NCBI GenBank assembly: GCA_034770075.1
Contig: CM068385.1
Span: 75,880,272 to 75,944,271, forward strand
DNA length: 64,000 bases
Source of the DNA: Aralia elata
Lineage: Eukaryota; Streptophyta; Magnoliopsida; Apiales; Araliaceae
Direction of reading: 5' to 3'
Position 1 is the first letter of the stretch; every line of letters begins with the position of its first letter. The notes beneath the pieces were generated by a model, which was given only the letters and a program-made list of their open reading frames with translations, did not search any database and was not told where the DNA came from. Below are positions 46,504 through 58,430 of this stretch, one piece after another. The position numbers and the translations under genes were made by a program.

Positions 46504-47319
46504 AGATTGAAGATATATTTTTAAAAGATTTCAAGATATATTTTTTGAAGATTTCAAGATATATTTTATGAAAATTCAAAGATAAATATTTTTTGAAGAT
46601 TTGATTCAATAAATTATTACTTGTTCATTATTGTAATTTGTAAATTGTAATGCATTACTTTTAATTAATACATCAATCAAGTTTAAAGTTTTAATTATTC
46701 ACTTTTGATTTCTTGTAAGTACATTTAATTAATATATTAGCTACTTTATTTAATATTAATAAGTTAGTTGATTAAAATTTAATATTAACATAGTAGTTGT
46801 ACTTTGGACGTTGGAAAAAAAATTGGAATTAGTTTAATTTAATCAAATATTATTTTAATTTTTATATACAAATATTTTATAATTCTTATAATTAAAAGTG
46901 AAGTGATTCATGGGTTATTGGGTTTCTGTTATAACAAGTATGTGGCAAAATCGAGCGTGAGATTTTTTTTTGCAAGTTGTAACCAATTAAATATCCAAAA
47001 TGGCAAAGTTTGTTGTGGGACCTGTGGGTGGAGAGATTGGAGGGGACAGGAGAGTATTAATTAATAGGTGGTACCTTTCGGGAAGGAGAAAGTATCTATA
47101 GATTTATTCATAGTTTTAGTTTTATCACATGAAGTGTCGGTTCTCACTTCCCAACGGTAGGCTGGATTGGAATTAGGATTAGACCAAAAGGTTAAAAAAA
47201 AAAAGGTAGCAACTAGTCTGCTAAGTGGCTAACTGCCTAATTGGCTAATTGGCTATTGAGTATTGGCTAACACGCTAAGGCCACAGGCCCACATATACAA
47301 TTATTTTTAATAAAAAAAT

Positions 47320-47520
47320 GTAGGAACAGACCGAACCAACCTGGTCCAAGGCCTGGCCTGGCCTGGCCTACAGGCCTTATAAGATCATAGTTTGGTTGTA
47401 TATGCCTGGCCTGGCCTGGCCTGAAGGCCCAAAAGTCAAGGCCTGGCCTGGACTGGTCAACGGTCAAAGCCTGGCAGGCCCAAGCCGGACCAGACCAGGC
47501 CGGCCTGTTGTGCAACACTA
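47320..47520 (-). repeat. Right terminal and subterminal repeats of the hAT element
   Basis: CCTGGCCTGGCCTGG-type runs and AGGCC/GGCCT motifs fill the last 200 bp, in orientation opposite to the left end, and finish GTTGTGCAACACTA at the terminus. Confidence 0.8.
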
Positions 47521-47528
47521 CTCCATAT

Positions 47529-48018
47529 AAATGTTTGGGTTTTATATATGCTAGTTAGGTGTCCCATGCAAAGCACAAGTTTATTTTTAATTTCTTATTT
47601 ATTCTATATATATATATAATAATTATAAAATATTTTTTTGAATTTTAATTTAATTTATTGTAAAATAATTATAAATTTTGTTCAAATAAACAGTTATCAA
47701 AGACTTGTAATTGAATGTTAGTAATATGTTTATTTTTTTGTTGTTTTTAATTTAATATTCAGTTTATATAGTTTTCAAATTTAATATTTAGTTTTTATTT
47801 TTAATTTTTTGAATTTATACATAGTTATTTAGAGTTCAAAAATTAAATGAGTGAAACCTAAAATGTAAGATCCCAACTTTTAATACATAAAACTTAATTT
47901 CTTTATAAATATTATTCTAAACAGTAAGATATTAAATTGATAAAAAGGTTAAAGTTAAAGATGATATGTATAAATTATAAGAAATAAAAAGTATGTCGGG
48001 GAATATTCGGTAAACTAC
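47529..48018. other. AT-rich DNA, nothing recognised
   Basis: No protein-like frame and no clear repeat other than T- and A-rich runs. Confidence 0.5.
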
Positions 48019-48430
48019 TGTTGACGCCGGGGAGAAATTTCTCCTTTTCGTTTTTGATTTACCTACCCTTGTTTATATTTTGGTTTATTTATTAAGGGTA
48101 TTTTTTTAGGAAAAGACTGACATAAATGCCGACGTGGTTTTGAAAGGTTGATTTTAATGATGTGCCAATTAGCCAAAGTCGCCAGTTGGTAAAAGTTTAA
48201 ATGGATGTACCAACTCATCCGCATTTTTAGGATTTTCACAATCGAGATGACCCATATGTGACTCCGAAGAATTGGTCTGCAACCGAGATTCATAGAGTTC
48301 AAGGACTTGCTTAAGCGAGGGAAATGTGTTAGGCATCTCCGACTTCCGTGAAAACACGGTACCGTTTTCTTAATGTTTTTCTTGAATGCATTTGAAATGT
48401 GTGTGTTTGTGTGATGCCTATATGGATTTG
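48019..48430 (-). repeat. Diverged fragment of a Tat-family LTR, antisense
   Basis: Read on the - strand this matches the last 350 bp of the LTRs at 52906-54873 and 61413-63384. Shared phrases include TGCCTAACAC, CTCGCTTAAGCAAG, GATGAGTTGGTACATCCATTT and ACCAACTGGCGACT. The end GGCGTCAACA at 48019 is the same LTR terminus. The outer part of the LTR is missing or too diverged. It ends close to the start of the Athila element. Confidence 0.75.
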
Positions 48431-48554
48431 GAGAAAAGTCTATGATATTGCTTCCTACTTTTGGAAATTCATGAAGAACCTAGGGGTTGTCTCCTAAGGT
48501 CAAGTCGTGATATGTGCGTTATCTTGAAAGCAACTTTGAGCCTTTTTGAACCTA

Positions 48555-49863
48555 TGTGATAAGTGCATAATATTCATTTATTTTTATTCCTTTATATTTA
48601 GTTTATTGCATGTTTTATTGTGTATATGCACTTATTAGGTTGTTTATTGATTTCAGGAGGATTCAGAGTCAAAAGTAGAAAAAGATGGAAAATCGGAGCC
48701 AAAACGAGAAAAGTTAAAAAATTGGGAAATTGTGGTTCTCGCCCCGGCGAGAACTTTGTACTGGAGTTTCTCGCCCCGGCGAGAAACCTTCTGCCCATTT
48801 TCGCCCCAGCTGATCCAGAGCTCGCCCCGGCCCAAAACTTTCTGGTCGTTCTCGCCCCGGCGAGAAACCTAGGCATAAAATTCTCGCCCCGGCGAGAAAG
48901 GCGGCGTTTACCAAGTTTAACTTTTTGTAATTTTTGAGGATTTCTACTTCAGATTGGATTCTTAATTCTTAGAGACTTAGGATATTATCTTAGGACTATA
49001 AATAGATGTTTTTGGTTTATTATTAGGGACATCTTGACAACTACAATTGTAATCTTAATTTGAGGAGATTGAAGGCATGTCAGGCTAAACTCTTACTTTC
49101 AGTTCTAAGGGATGTTGAACCTTTTTCATAATTAATGGTTTAATCAGGTTTTATTTATTTATTCCATCTTGCATGAGATTTATTTTGATAATCTGTTTTA
49201 ACTGATTATATGTTATTTAATCTTTTGATTTGATTTGGCCAATTGAATTAATTTGATTAATATCATCTGCTAGATTAAGATATAGTATTAAGCAAACGAT
49301 ATTATATTTAATCATAGGTAGCGATTAATAGTATTTGATTGTGGACAAGCTTTTGGATATTATTAAGATTATTAGAAGGCAAGTTAAATAATTCCTGATT
49401 GTGTAATTGTTGCTTGGAATAACCTAATTCTCTAATTATTCATGCTGCTGTTATATTAAATCTAGATTGATAGTTCTAGGTTATATGATAGTTAGGGTCT
49501 CTTGAGGCGATTGTCACATTAGATTTACACATAAGGAGAATTCCAGATAATTAGCGATTGCGGTTATCTAGGGTTATTAATCTCATTGAAGGGTAAATAT
49601 TATCAAACTTGACTTTTCCATGATTGTGATGAGGTGATACTGAACTGAAGAACTGAAGCTTTTTATTTATTGATCACTCTTAATTACTTGTGTTAGTTTA
49701 GTGAATCAAATTCAAAACCCCCCATTAATAGAAATAATAGGAATATTAGATTAAGTAAAAGATTAATTCACTTCTCTGTGGGATCGATCCTTGCTTGTCA
49801 TTATACTAAGTTTTGTGCTAGTAGAGTGTTAGTAAGGTATTAATTTTGGAGTGTAAAACGACA
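48555..49863 (+). repeat. 5' LTR of the Athila-like element
   Basis: Non-coding, running from TGTGATAAGTGC to AACGACA, 12 bp before the primer-binding site. It holds the palindromic CTCGCCCCGGCGAG cluster and a CTATAAATAGATG box near 48998 that is a candidate TATA region. No second copy is in the window to confirm the ends. Confidence 0.65.
48735..48900 (+). repeat. Clustered palindrome CTCGCCCCGGCGAG in the LTR
   Basis: Four intact copies near 48739, 48769, 48851 and 48883, and partial ones near 48797 and 48815. Each can form a 6-bp stem (CTCGCC/GGCGAG) with a CC loop, usually flanked by TT and AA. The cluster is strongly GC-rich inside AT-rich DNA. Confidence 0.85.
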
Positions 49864-49875
49864 GCTCCCAAATTT

Positions 49876-49893
49876 TGGCGCCGTTGCCGGGGA
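49876..49893 (+). other. Primer-binding site, tRNA-Asp type
   Basis: TGGCGCCGTTGCCGGGGA is the common site of Athila-like plant gypsy elements, complementary to the 3' end of tRNA-Asp. Confidence 0.88.
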
Positions 49894-49953
49894 AGTGTTA
49901 TTTATCTTTCTTTATTCTTCATTTTATTTTATTTTTGTTTATTATTGTAGTTT

Positions 49954-51436
49954 ATGACACGATCCTCTCAATCCGGTGATTTGAATTTTGATCCAGAAAT
50001 TGAGAAAACTGCACGCAGGCTAAGGAAAGAAGCTCGTCAAGCTCGAGGCATCACTGCAGAGTCAGACGAAATTCCATCACCGGGACTCAATATAGCACTT
50101 AAATTACTGTCAAATACATCATCCACCGATTCAGAGGAAGAAGAAGAAATGGCGGTGCCAAATAACAATAGAACACTTAAAGAATTAACCACTCCTAATC
50201 TCAATCAACAACCCTTATGCATTGAATATCCTACATTAACTGCTGCTTTTGAACTTAAATCGGGACTAATTCATCTTTTGCCTACTTTTCGTGGTCTCAC
50301 AGGTGAAGATCCGTACAAGCACTTGAAGGAATTCCATGTGGTGTGTTCCACCATAAAGCCACATGGAATAACAGAGGATCAAATCAAGCTAAGGGCATTT
50401 CCATTCTCATTGGGAGATCTAGCGAAGGACTGGCTGTACTATCTTCCTTCAGGGTCAATACAGTCATGGAATGACATGAAAAGGCTGTTCTTGGAGAAGT
50501 ACTTTCATGCTTCAAGAGTTGCCAACATCAGAAAGGAGATATGCGGCATTCGACAGTTCAACGGAGAGACACTGTATGAGTATTGGGAAAGATTTAAAAA
50601 ACTGTGTTCCAGTTGTCCTCCCCATTAAATAGACGATCAACACCTGATTCAGTACTTTTATGAGGGATTATTACCAATGGATCGGAGTATGATCGATGCT
50701 GCAAGTGGAGGAGCACTAGTGGATAAGACACCGGAGGGTGCAAGGACTTTAATTGCAAATATGGCTGCTAATTCTCAGTAGTATGGGACAAGGAATGACC
50801 GTGCACCTGTAAAAGTGAATGAGATTACCACGAGCAATCTTGAACAACAAATTTTTGATTTGACTGCGATGGTTAGACAATTGGCTACAGGAAATACAGC
50901 AGCAGCAAAAGTTTGTGGGATTTGTTTAATGGACGGTCATAGTACTGATTCTTGTCCGACATTGCAAGAGGATGAAACCGCACAACAAGCTAATGCAGTG
51001 GGAAATTATCAAGCACAACCTCAGCGGAAGTATGACCCATATTCAAATACTTACAATCCAGGATGGAGGGATCACCCTAACCTTAGTTATGGAGGAAATA
51101 GGCCACCAGAGCAAAGCATGTATCCGGTTAGATAACAAGGGTTCCCACAAGGTTCTCAACCAGCTCCACATCAATATCAACCTAGACAGGCAGCTCTTGA
51201 AAATTCTGGAACATCTTTGGAAGACATGTTCAAGGCATTCATGAGTCAGACACAGCAGTTCCAGCAGGAAACGAAAAATTCTGTTCAAGACTTGAGAAAT
51301 CAGATAGGTCAACTTGCCACCACAGTGGGGAGGTTGGATGCTCAGGGTTCAGGAAAGTTGCCCTCCCAAACAGTTGTCAATCCAAGGGAGAATGCTAGTG
51401 CGATTACATTAAGGAGTGGAAAAGAGTTGGAAGTTG
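49954..51436 (+). pseudogene. Athila-like gag with three in-frame stops
   Basis: A single frame from ATG at 49954 runs to the junction at 51436 with no frameshift. It begins MTRSSQSGDLNFDPEIEK. The gag core has FRGLTGEDPYKHLKEFHVVC, FPFSLGDLAKDWLYYLPSG and LFLEKYFHASR, then IQYFYEGLLPMDRSMIDAAS and GGALVDKTPEGARTL. A zinc-knuckle-like CGICLMDGHSTDSC is near 50920. It ends with NPRENASAITLRSGKELE, the familiar link to protease. Stops are TAA at 50626-50628, TAG at 50779-50781 and TAA at 51133-51135; family members usually have Gln at the first two places. The protein would have formed the capsid. Confidence 0.9.
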
Positions 51437-52905
51437 TAACGATCGGGAATTTTAGATTTCCTTGTAACCCGAGTTATGTATGAATAAAATGAATTTGTAT
51501 TTGTATTTATATTATTATGTGTTATGTGCTCAAAGTTGTGTTGCAGCCTAGATAATGTGCATGTATTAAATGTTATGTGTTGTTGTGTCGTTGGAGTGGA
51601 TAAATCGATTTTGTAAAAATTCATAAAATCACTATTAGCGGGATCCGCTTCTCGAGACACTATTCACGAACACTATTCACACCCGAACTTTTTCGTTTAT
51701 TTTGATTTTTATTAATTTAGATGAGGCATATATGCTGAGGAATAATTTTTTCAAGTGTCAGAAATTTTATTGGAGTTGATACGTGATTTAATCTGTATCC
51801 GAAATGTATATTATGGGTGTTCCGAATAAATGGACAAATCCCATAATAAATATTTTTGCGTGTTCCAATAATTTATGGGAGTACCCATTATAATTTTGGG
51901 TAGAGTTATTTACCAAATTTGGTACAAAAGTGGGAATATTCGGGTATATTTATCTGTATATTCAAATTAATTGGTGAGACATTTAAGCCTCAAACCAATT
52001 GGGGGAGGCCACGTGTATATTGAGAGCCAATTGGGGGGAAAGCAATAAACATGCACAGTACACAATTCATGGGGCTGTTAACACTTTGCCTAAATAACAT
52101 TTCCAATGGCTCGGGTAAACCATTTTCTGCATACCCATACATTCTATATGCTCCCGAAGCATTCTTCTTATCCCCCTCAGCTCATTCTCCTCCTCCATTT
52201 AGCAACTTAAGAGGGAGAGAGAGTTATTTTGCTAAGCAAGAAGCTCACTGCAGTTAGAGGGAGAGTAAGTGTGCGTGTGTGTTTGTGTGTGTGCGGCAAG
52301 AACGTAGAAGGGAAGCAAGGAGAAGAGGAAGGGAGGCTTCAGCAGAAACGAGCAAGGAGAAGAGCAGCTTAGCAAGCCATCTCAACCTACCCGAAGCTAA
52401 ACAAGGAGAGGTAATCAAACTACAACCCATTTCTTCTCCATTGAAGTTTTCATGAGTTTTTTTGGCTTTCGTGCTTGCGGGTTGGATTTTGTTAATTTTT
52501 GCTGTTGTTGGTTATGTTGAATCTATCATGGAGGTTCTTAAGAAGCTATATAAACCATTAACACCTTCAAAGTGAAACAAAAAAAAAAATGATTCGGACC
52601 CAAGCTTAAGGAGGAAGATAATGGACATTAATGGACTGTTTGGACCTTCGGACAATTAGAGGACTATAAAGCCTAGATGTTGTGATTATTATGATGGTTT
52701 GTTGTTGGAATATTGTACTTCTATCAGTTGTGAAGATATACCAATTTGAATGAACCAAAATGATGCTAAAATGAAGTCATAGTAGCCATTTGTGTGAGAT
52801 ATTTCATGGTTGCGAAAAACAGAGCATGCAGTTTATGTTTTAGCTTAGGATTTGGTCATGTTAATGATTATGGGTCGTCCTGAATTTGTGATATATTGTA
52901 GCCTT
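51437..52905 (+). repeat. LTR-like sequence inserted in the Athila gag (left part)
   Basis: It starts TGTAACGATCGGGAATTTTAG exactly where the gag stops. It has no protein-like frame. Near 52190-52420 it has GA-rich leader-like sequence with AGAGGGAGAGAGAG and a (GT)n stretch, as in the transcribed part of many gypsy LTRs. The Tat element interrupts it at 52906, and 63385-64000 is probably its continuation. Confidence 0.5.
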
Positions 52906-54873
52906 TGTAGGCACCCAAATTTTGCGTTCCCTATGCTAACCGTGACAGGAGGGCAAAATCGTCAATTAAACCGGCCTACGAGAGCGAAGGTGGACATAAG
53001 GGCGAACACTCAAAACCACCACAACGACTTGCGGTCAAAGCTGACACGACAACGAGCGTTCCTGAATAATATGACACGTTTCCCGGCAGTTCCCGGACTA
53101 CAAAATACAAACCTTTCAGCAAAAATTAGCGATGCGACACGAGAATCAAGGTGCGGCTCAAAAATCGAGAAAATCAGCCCACCCAACCGCGGATTGATCT
53201 GCGGCCAACAATTAAAATAATTGAAGTGCGCGGTGGACGGCTGAAGTGCGCGGCGGGCGCAGAGAAACCAAGGCCAGCCACAGATCAATCTGCGGCCAGC
53301 CTATTTCAGCTCAATTTCTTCATTTCATCTAGAAGTGGGCAGCGGCGGAGAAAAAAAAGGGGAAGGGAAAAACAAAAGCAAAACAGTTCGGGAAGGGAGA
53401 GAAAAGAGAGAAAAAAGAGAGGAATTAAATTCTTTTGATTAGATTGTATCACATATAATTCCTACCCTATTCAATATACGAATTTTATACGCATCGTGGT
53501 GTCATTTGCAAGGTGAAAAAGCCCTCTTTTATAGCATTTTTGATATATCATTTTGTTAAACTTTTGATCCATTTGGGTTATATTAAATATAATTTTTCTT
53601 GTATATTATTGAGAATACATGGATTAGGGATTATTAGTGAGGGTTCCAACGGAACAAAATTCTTCCTAATGACCCGATGATATCCATTTGGTGAATTTTA
53701 GCTTGTTAATTTTTGTAATATCCATTTTGTGGGTGTGTAAGAATTATGGATGTGAGCCTAGGAACGCGGCCCCGTTGTCCAAATTCGATGATGGACAATT
53801 TTGGTGTATGTAATAGGATCGATTATCCTTTGTTGTAAGATGTAATTGTCGGGCCTTAAAACGACGCCAAGGCGAGAATCGGATTTAATGCCCCGTAATA
53901 GTGAAATATGTGATTGTGGGCGTTTGGGTTATTTTGATGGCTTACATGCCCATGAATAGCCCCTACGCATTTTATGCTTTGTTTGATTTACAGTATTAAA
54001 ATTGATTTCAAAGCTAAACAATGAAGACTTTCATAAAATCAATCAGACTAGGTTATTAGCATCTCGAGGATAAGAAATTGGGAGTGCTAATGAATGTCGA
54101 TTTCTATTTAACGAGAGGGCAAAAGAAGGATTGTGTTCAAACGTCACAAGAAAATGGTTTGATGAAAATAAAGGGTTGTTTTATTAAACCGTTGTGCATA
54201 GGGTTAAAGAGATTCTAGAAGTTGCCCATCATTCGAGTTACGAAAACAACGTATAGATCTTGATTCCTATTTTGACGAAGGTTTAGAAAACTCTTGTTTT
54301 TGCCAAAACGACACCTAATGAAAATCTCATAGTTTTGACAATTAAAATCAAACCTTTCTCATAAAACTTTCTCGTATAAGCCGAAGGACATTCTAAAGCA
54401 CTCCCAAACCACGATTTTCCCTAAAAAATCCAAATGATTCTTTCATACAAACTCACCACAACATTCACATAGGCACACACACACACACGCGCGCATACAC
54501 ACATATTTCGTGAATTAAAGGATAGGAAAGCATCAATATTGCGGTAGCCGTGTTTCACGGAAGTTGGGGGGTGCCTAACACCTTCCCCTCGCTTAAGCAA
54601 GCCCCCGAACTCTATGAATTTTGGTTCGCAGACCAATTAATTCGGAGTCACATATGAGCCAGCGATTTACGAAAACGAAACTCGGATGAGTTGGTACATC
54701 CATTTCAAATATACCAACTGGCGACTCTGGTTAATTGGCTCATCATAAAAACGATCTTTCAAAACTCCGTCGACATTCGTGCCGACCTTTTCCAAAAATC
54801 ATCTAATAAAAAGGCTAAAAAATCGGAAAAGGACAAACAATCGCCACGGAAGCGATTCCTCCCGGCGTCGACA
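52906..54873 (+). repeat. 5' LTR of the Tat-like element
   Basis: It runs from TGTAGGCACCCAAATTTTGC to GGCGTCGACA. It matches 61413-63384 throughout, with most of the differences in the first 400 bp. A 15-bp segment, CTGCCCTAGGCCATC, is present only in the 3' LTR. Confidence 0.93.
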
Positions 54874-54875
54874 AC

Positions 54876-54893
54876 TGGCGACTCTGCTGGGGA
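54876..54893 (+). other. Primer-binding site, probably tRNA-Arg type
   Basis: TGGCGACTCTGCTGGGGA starts 2 bp after the LTR end. Ogre/Tat elements are known for tRNA-Arg type sites of this form; the match to a specific tRNA is from memory. Confidence 0.75.
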
Positions 54894-55665
54894 CATTAGA
54901 GGGCTTAAGCCGCGTTCAAATCTTGATGCTATCCTATCCTTTAAAAATTCATGAATATGTGTGTGCATGCGATATTTTGATCTTTTGTACTTTTTGTTAT
55001 GTGAATGTGTGTTTTGTCCAATAAATGAATAATTGAATGGAATTGCTTTACTTTAATGTAATCATTTGCATGCGGTGAGGACGATGAATGTGAATGTATG
55101 TTGAGAGTGTACCTCCTCCTGAGGCGAACCTGTCGGTTGCTTATTACTGGACTCGAAGGGGCTGCTCCCTGGAGATGGCTCAGGAAACGCACCACCCAAA
55201 TCCGCTCCAATCGAAAGGTTTCAGACGAGTAGATTGCGAAGATTTGGGGACTTTCATGCCGAAAAGCCCGCGAGAGTAACCTTAGGATATGTCAGCCTCA
55301 GATTAACCCAACGCAGGAAAAATCTCTTCATGCCCTTTTACGTTTCGCACATATAAATGGCATGATCACATTCAATATTCATATATGCCTTCCCTTTTGT
55401 CAAAATAAATTACTAACCTCTATATTTTGCAGGGAACAACTGGGGAAGCATAATAAGTCGAGTCTAGCATTTATTATTGCAATAAAGGATCGCTAACATG
55501 TTGTTTTGCAGAGAAAGATTAAAAAACCCAAAACACAAAAGTTACAGCTTTAGCATGCATCCATATCCTTTCATTGCCTAGGACTAAACTTCGAACCGTT
55601 GTTTATGTAGGATTGCTCCTCAAACGCGTTCGCAATCTAAAAGGGCTCAGGACTCTACATTTGAA

Positions 55666-57052
55666 ATGGCTGATCTTCCACCTACTAATCTTGGTTCCAT
55701 ATCTCGTGAGGAATTTGATGATTTCAAGAAATAGATGTTGGAAATGGCCATGATGCTAAAGGAACAATTGCTACCTAGACAGGATCCACCTAAAGAGTAT
55801 CCACCCCAACCTAAGGGCGAACCCGTCGTCCCCAAGGCCGTTCCTGCACCTGACAAGACAGTAATCACGATTCCAGAGGAGGGAGATACAGAGGACCTTC
55901 GAAGGAAAATGAAGCAGATGGAAGAGACCATCCAATCTCTAAAAGGCATAGGTTCCCTAGGCAGCGTTAATTATTCAGATTTGTGTGTCTTCCCCAGAAC
56001 TAGATATCCGAAAAAGTTCAAGGTCCCCGAGTTTGAGAAATATAATGGAAGGGGAGATCCTTATACACATCTGAAAATATACATTGGGGAGCTTGGATCT
56101 TTTGCAGAAGACGAGGGTCTAAGGATGCAACTATTCCAAAAGAGCCTGACGGGAGAAGCGAGAATCTAGTATGCCCATCTTGATAATGCCCGAATCCACA
56201 ATTGGGAGGAGTTGGCCCATACCTTCTTAACACAATATAGCTTCCAGGCACAAATGGCCCCTGATAGATATCAAATGACGAAGATCAAGAGGCAACCAAA
56301 GAAATCTTTCAGGGATTATGCACAGCGATGGAGGGGTATGGCTGCACAAGTGAATCACCCAATGAGCGAGTCAGAGATGGTGATAACCTTCGTGGACATT
56401 CAAGAGGCACATTATTATGAGCGGGTTATATCGGGGATTGGAAGACCTTTTGCCGAGATGATTAAACACAGAGAAATGGTGGACATGGGGTTGAAATTTG
56501 GCAAGATTCGGGATTTCACGGCTTTGGAAACAGCTGCAGAGCAAATCCATAGTGGAAACTATGGCAACACTTTCCGTAGGGTCCAAAAGAAAAGGGAGGA
56601 AGATGTTTCTCTCATCCTGCAGGGATCATCTAGAAAGACGGAGAACAATCCTCCAGTACAGATACAGAGAGTGGGGCCATCCCGACAGCCTAACTTCACT
56701 GATCAAATGACGGACGGGCGAAGAAGGTTCGAGACCACAAAAAATCGAGTATTCACCCCGCTCGGGGATCCTCTTGAGCAGATTTTGGCGGTATTGATAT
56801 CCCAGAAGAAAATAGTCGATTTGGCACCCCCAAGTGACCCGAATGGAAGAAGGTTTGACCCAAGCAAGCGATGCATACCACTCAGGTTCCCCTGGTCATG
56901 ATACACAGGAATGTTGGACGCTGAAGCACAAAATTCAGGACTTGATTGATAGTGGGGAAGTCATGGTGGAACAGCCAGGGTCACCAAATGTTAAAGTAAA
57001 TCCTCTACCTAAGCATGATGGGGAAGGGGTAAATCCAGGAGTATGGCAGTGA
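55666..57052 (+). pseudogene. Tat/Ogre-type gag with two stops and one frameshift
   Basis: It begins MADLPPTNLGSISREEFDDF. TAG codons break the frame at 55732-55734 and 56167-56169; relatives tend to have Gln and Trp there. The core has FPRTRYPKKFKVPEFEKYNG, GDPYTHLKIYIGELGSFAED, MQLFQKSLTGEARI and LTQYSFQ. A frameshift near 56870 moves the zinc-knuckle-like AYHSGSPGHDTQECWTLKHK into the +2 frame, which ends TGA at 57052. The protein would have coated the particle. No protease follows it. Confidence 0.9.
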
Positions 57053-57938
57053 ATCCCGGCTAGTAGAAGATCAATGGGTTTTAAAATTCTGAGTTTTATT
57101 TCAAATCCCTGCACGCTCATGTCATTTTGTCATGTTATCCAAAAGAAGATCATGTGCTGAAATGTTTTATATATATGACAAGCATTTTTTTTGTTTTGTG
57201 GCAGTACCCCGATTTGAGGCATTCTAGCCTGACAAGCAATAGGCCAAATTTGAAGGAGGATCACGATTTTGGTATAAGTCGAAGGTAAACCCAAACCCGA
57301 CTTAGGTCAAACCTTCGCCATCAAACATCAGAACCCCTAACGGTCACAAAGAACCCGAAGTAGGGGCAAAAAAAAATAAAAAAAAATCTCAAAATCAAAA
57401 ATCAAAAATCCCCCAAACCTTTCAACAAGTCAAAGGACCGGATCTGTTGTCAGCCCAACGAGATACCGATGCAACTAGTACGAGGGAGATCACAAGAAAA
57501 TCAACTTACCACTGGGGCATTTGTCAACTACCCAGGAAATGATGACGTGCAAATTGGCACCCATGCAACAATCCCATCAACATGCACCATCGTCATCAAA
57601 TGCTACGATCATCTGGCATTTGTCAAGCATAGTTTTCCCGGGATTCGGTGACCCGTGTGAAAGGGGATTTTATTTAACTTGATAGGAATCAGATTAATTC
57701 TGACAAGCAATCGTGGGGCACGATCGTGAGTATGATTAGACGAAGAAGGCTATTCAACCTTTTGATCGGGTGCAAAGCCTTAATTCAAAGCAACGTTTGC
57801 GACAGAATCGACCTCATGTGCCAGTCCTCACTTTGCATTTGCACGAACTTTCAGTTATGGGGTATAGAACTATGACGACGTTGATGACAATTAACACGTA
57901 GTCAGCTAATGTTTCGAATCGATTATCAAGCTAATATC
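57053..57938 (+). other. Non-coding internal DNA of the Tat-like element
   Basis: There is no protein-like frame where protease and reverse transcriptase would normally follow gag. A-rich and polypurine pieces such as AGTAGGGGCAAAAAAAAATAA occur near 57360. Confidence 0.6.
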
Positions 57939-58430
57939 TCGAATCGTGGCCTGGGTTATTCGAGTAATTAAGCCCGATGGGTGTCTCTACACCTGGTGCC
58001 CTAAAGCCATCTGGTTTGGGAGTCGCTGGCCCAACACTCGTTACATGGGTAACTCAGAGCCTAAGAAAACGAGCATTACAGTAGGGGAGGCCCGAGTAGA
58101 TTCGAATCGTGGCATGGGCTACTCGAGTAATTAAGCCTAAGGGGTGTCTCTACATCTGGTGCCCTAAAGCCGTATGGTTTGGGAGTCACCGGCCTAACAC
58201 TCGCTACATGGGTAACTCAAGCCTAAGAAAACGAATCTTGCGAAAGGTCAAGCAAAGAATGAATGGTGCAGACCACCAGCTTGTCTCGAACCGTGGCCTT
58301 TGTTACTCGAGTAAATAAACCCGAAGGGGTGTCTGTACACCTGATGCCCCAAAATCGTCTGGTTTGGGAGTCATTGGTCCAAAACTCGTTAAATGGGTAA
58401 CTTTGAATAGCCTAAGAAAACGAGACAAGT
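57939..58430 (+). repeat. Tandem array 1: about 160-185 bp units, three copies
   Basis: Units start near 57939, 58102 and 58286. Each has TCGAA(T/C)CGTGGC, GGGTGTCT(C/G)TACA, TGGTTTGGGAGTC and GGGTAACT...GCCTAAGAAAACGA in order. Confidence 0.9.

Larger units (their letters stand above)
42895..47520 (+). mobile_element. hAT transposon, structurally complete, 4,626 bp
   Basis: A perfect 8-bp target duplication, CTCCATAT, flanks the element at 42887-42894 and 47521-47528. The ends are imperfect inverted repeats: TAGTGGTGCACAAATGGCC on the left and, complemented, TAGTGTTGCACAACAGGCC on the right. GC-rich subterminal repeats lie at both ends and a BED-type hAT transposase is in the middle on the + strand. 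The 8-bp duplication and the transposase agree with the hAT superfamily, Ac-like. A foldback MITE and a 70-bp duplication lie between the left end and the transposase. One stop codon in the transposase probably makes it non-autonomous now. Confidence 0.95.
48555..51436 (+). mobile_element. Athila-like Ty3/gypsy element, 5' part
   Basis: A 1.3-kb LTR (48555-49863), a tRNA-Asp type primer-binding site and a gag with Athila-type sequence are present. The sequence switches to an unrelated LTR-like start, TGTAACGATCGGG, at 51437 inside gag, so the remainder must lie beyond the nest or is lost. The left border is chosen at TGTGATAAGTGC and is approximate. Confidence 0.85.

Noticed and set aside
48598..48937. 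Overlapping frames on both strands with Pro-Ala-Arg or Gly-Arg-Glu repeats
   Set aside because: They are produced by the palindromic CTCGCCCCGGCGAG cluster in the Athila LTR.
52852..53438. Frames repeated at 61395-61959 as a duplicated gene
   Set aside because: Both lie in the two LTRs of the Tat-like element, so they are copies by retrotransposition and have no protein resemblance.
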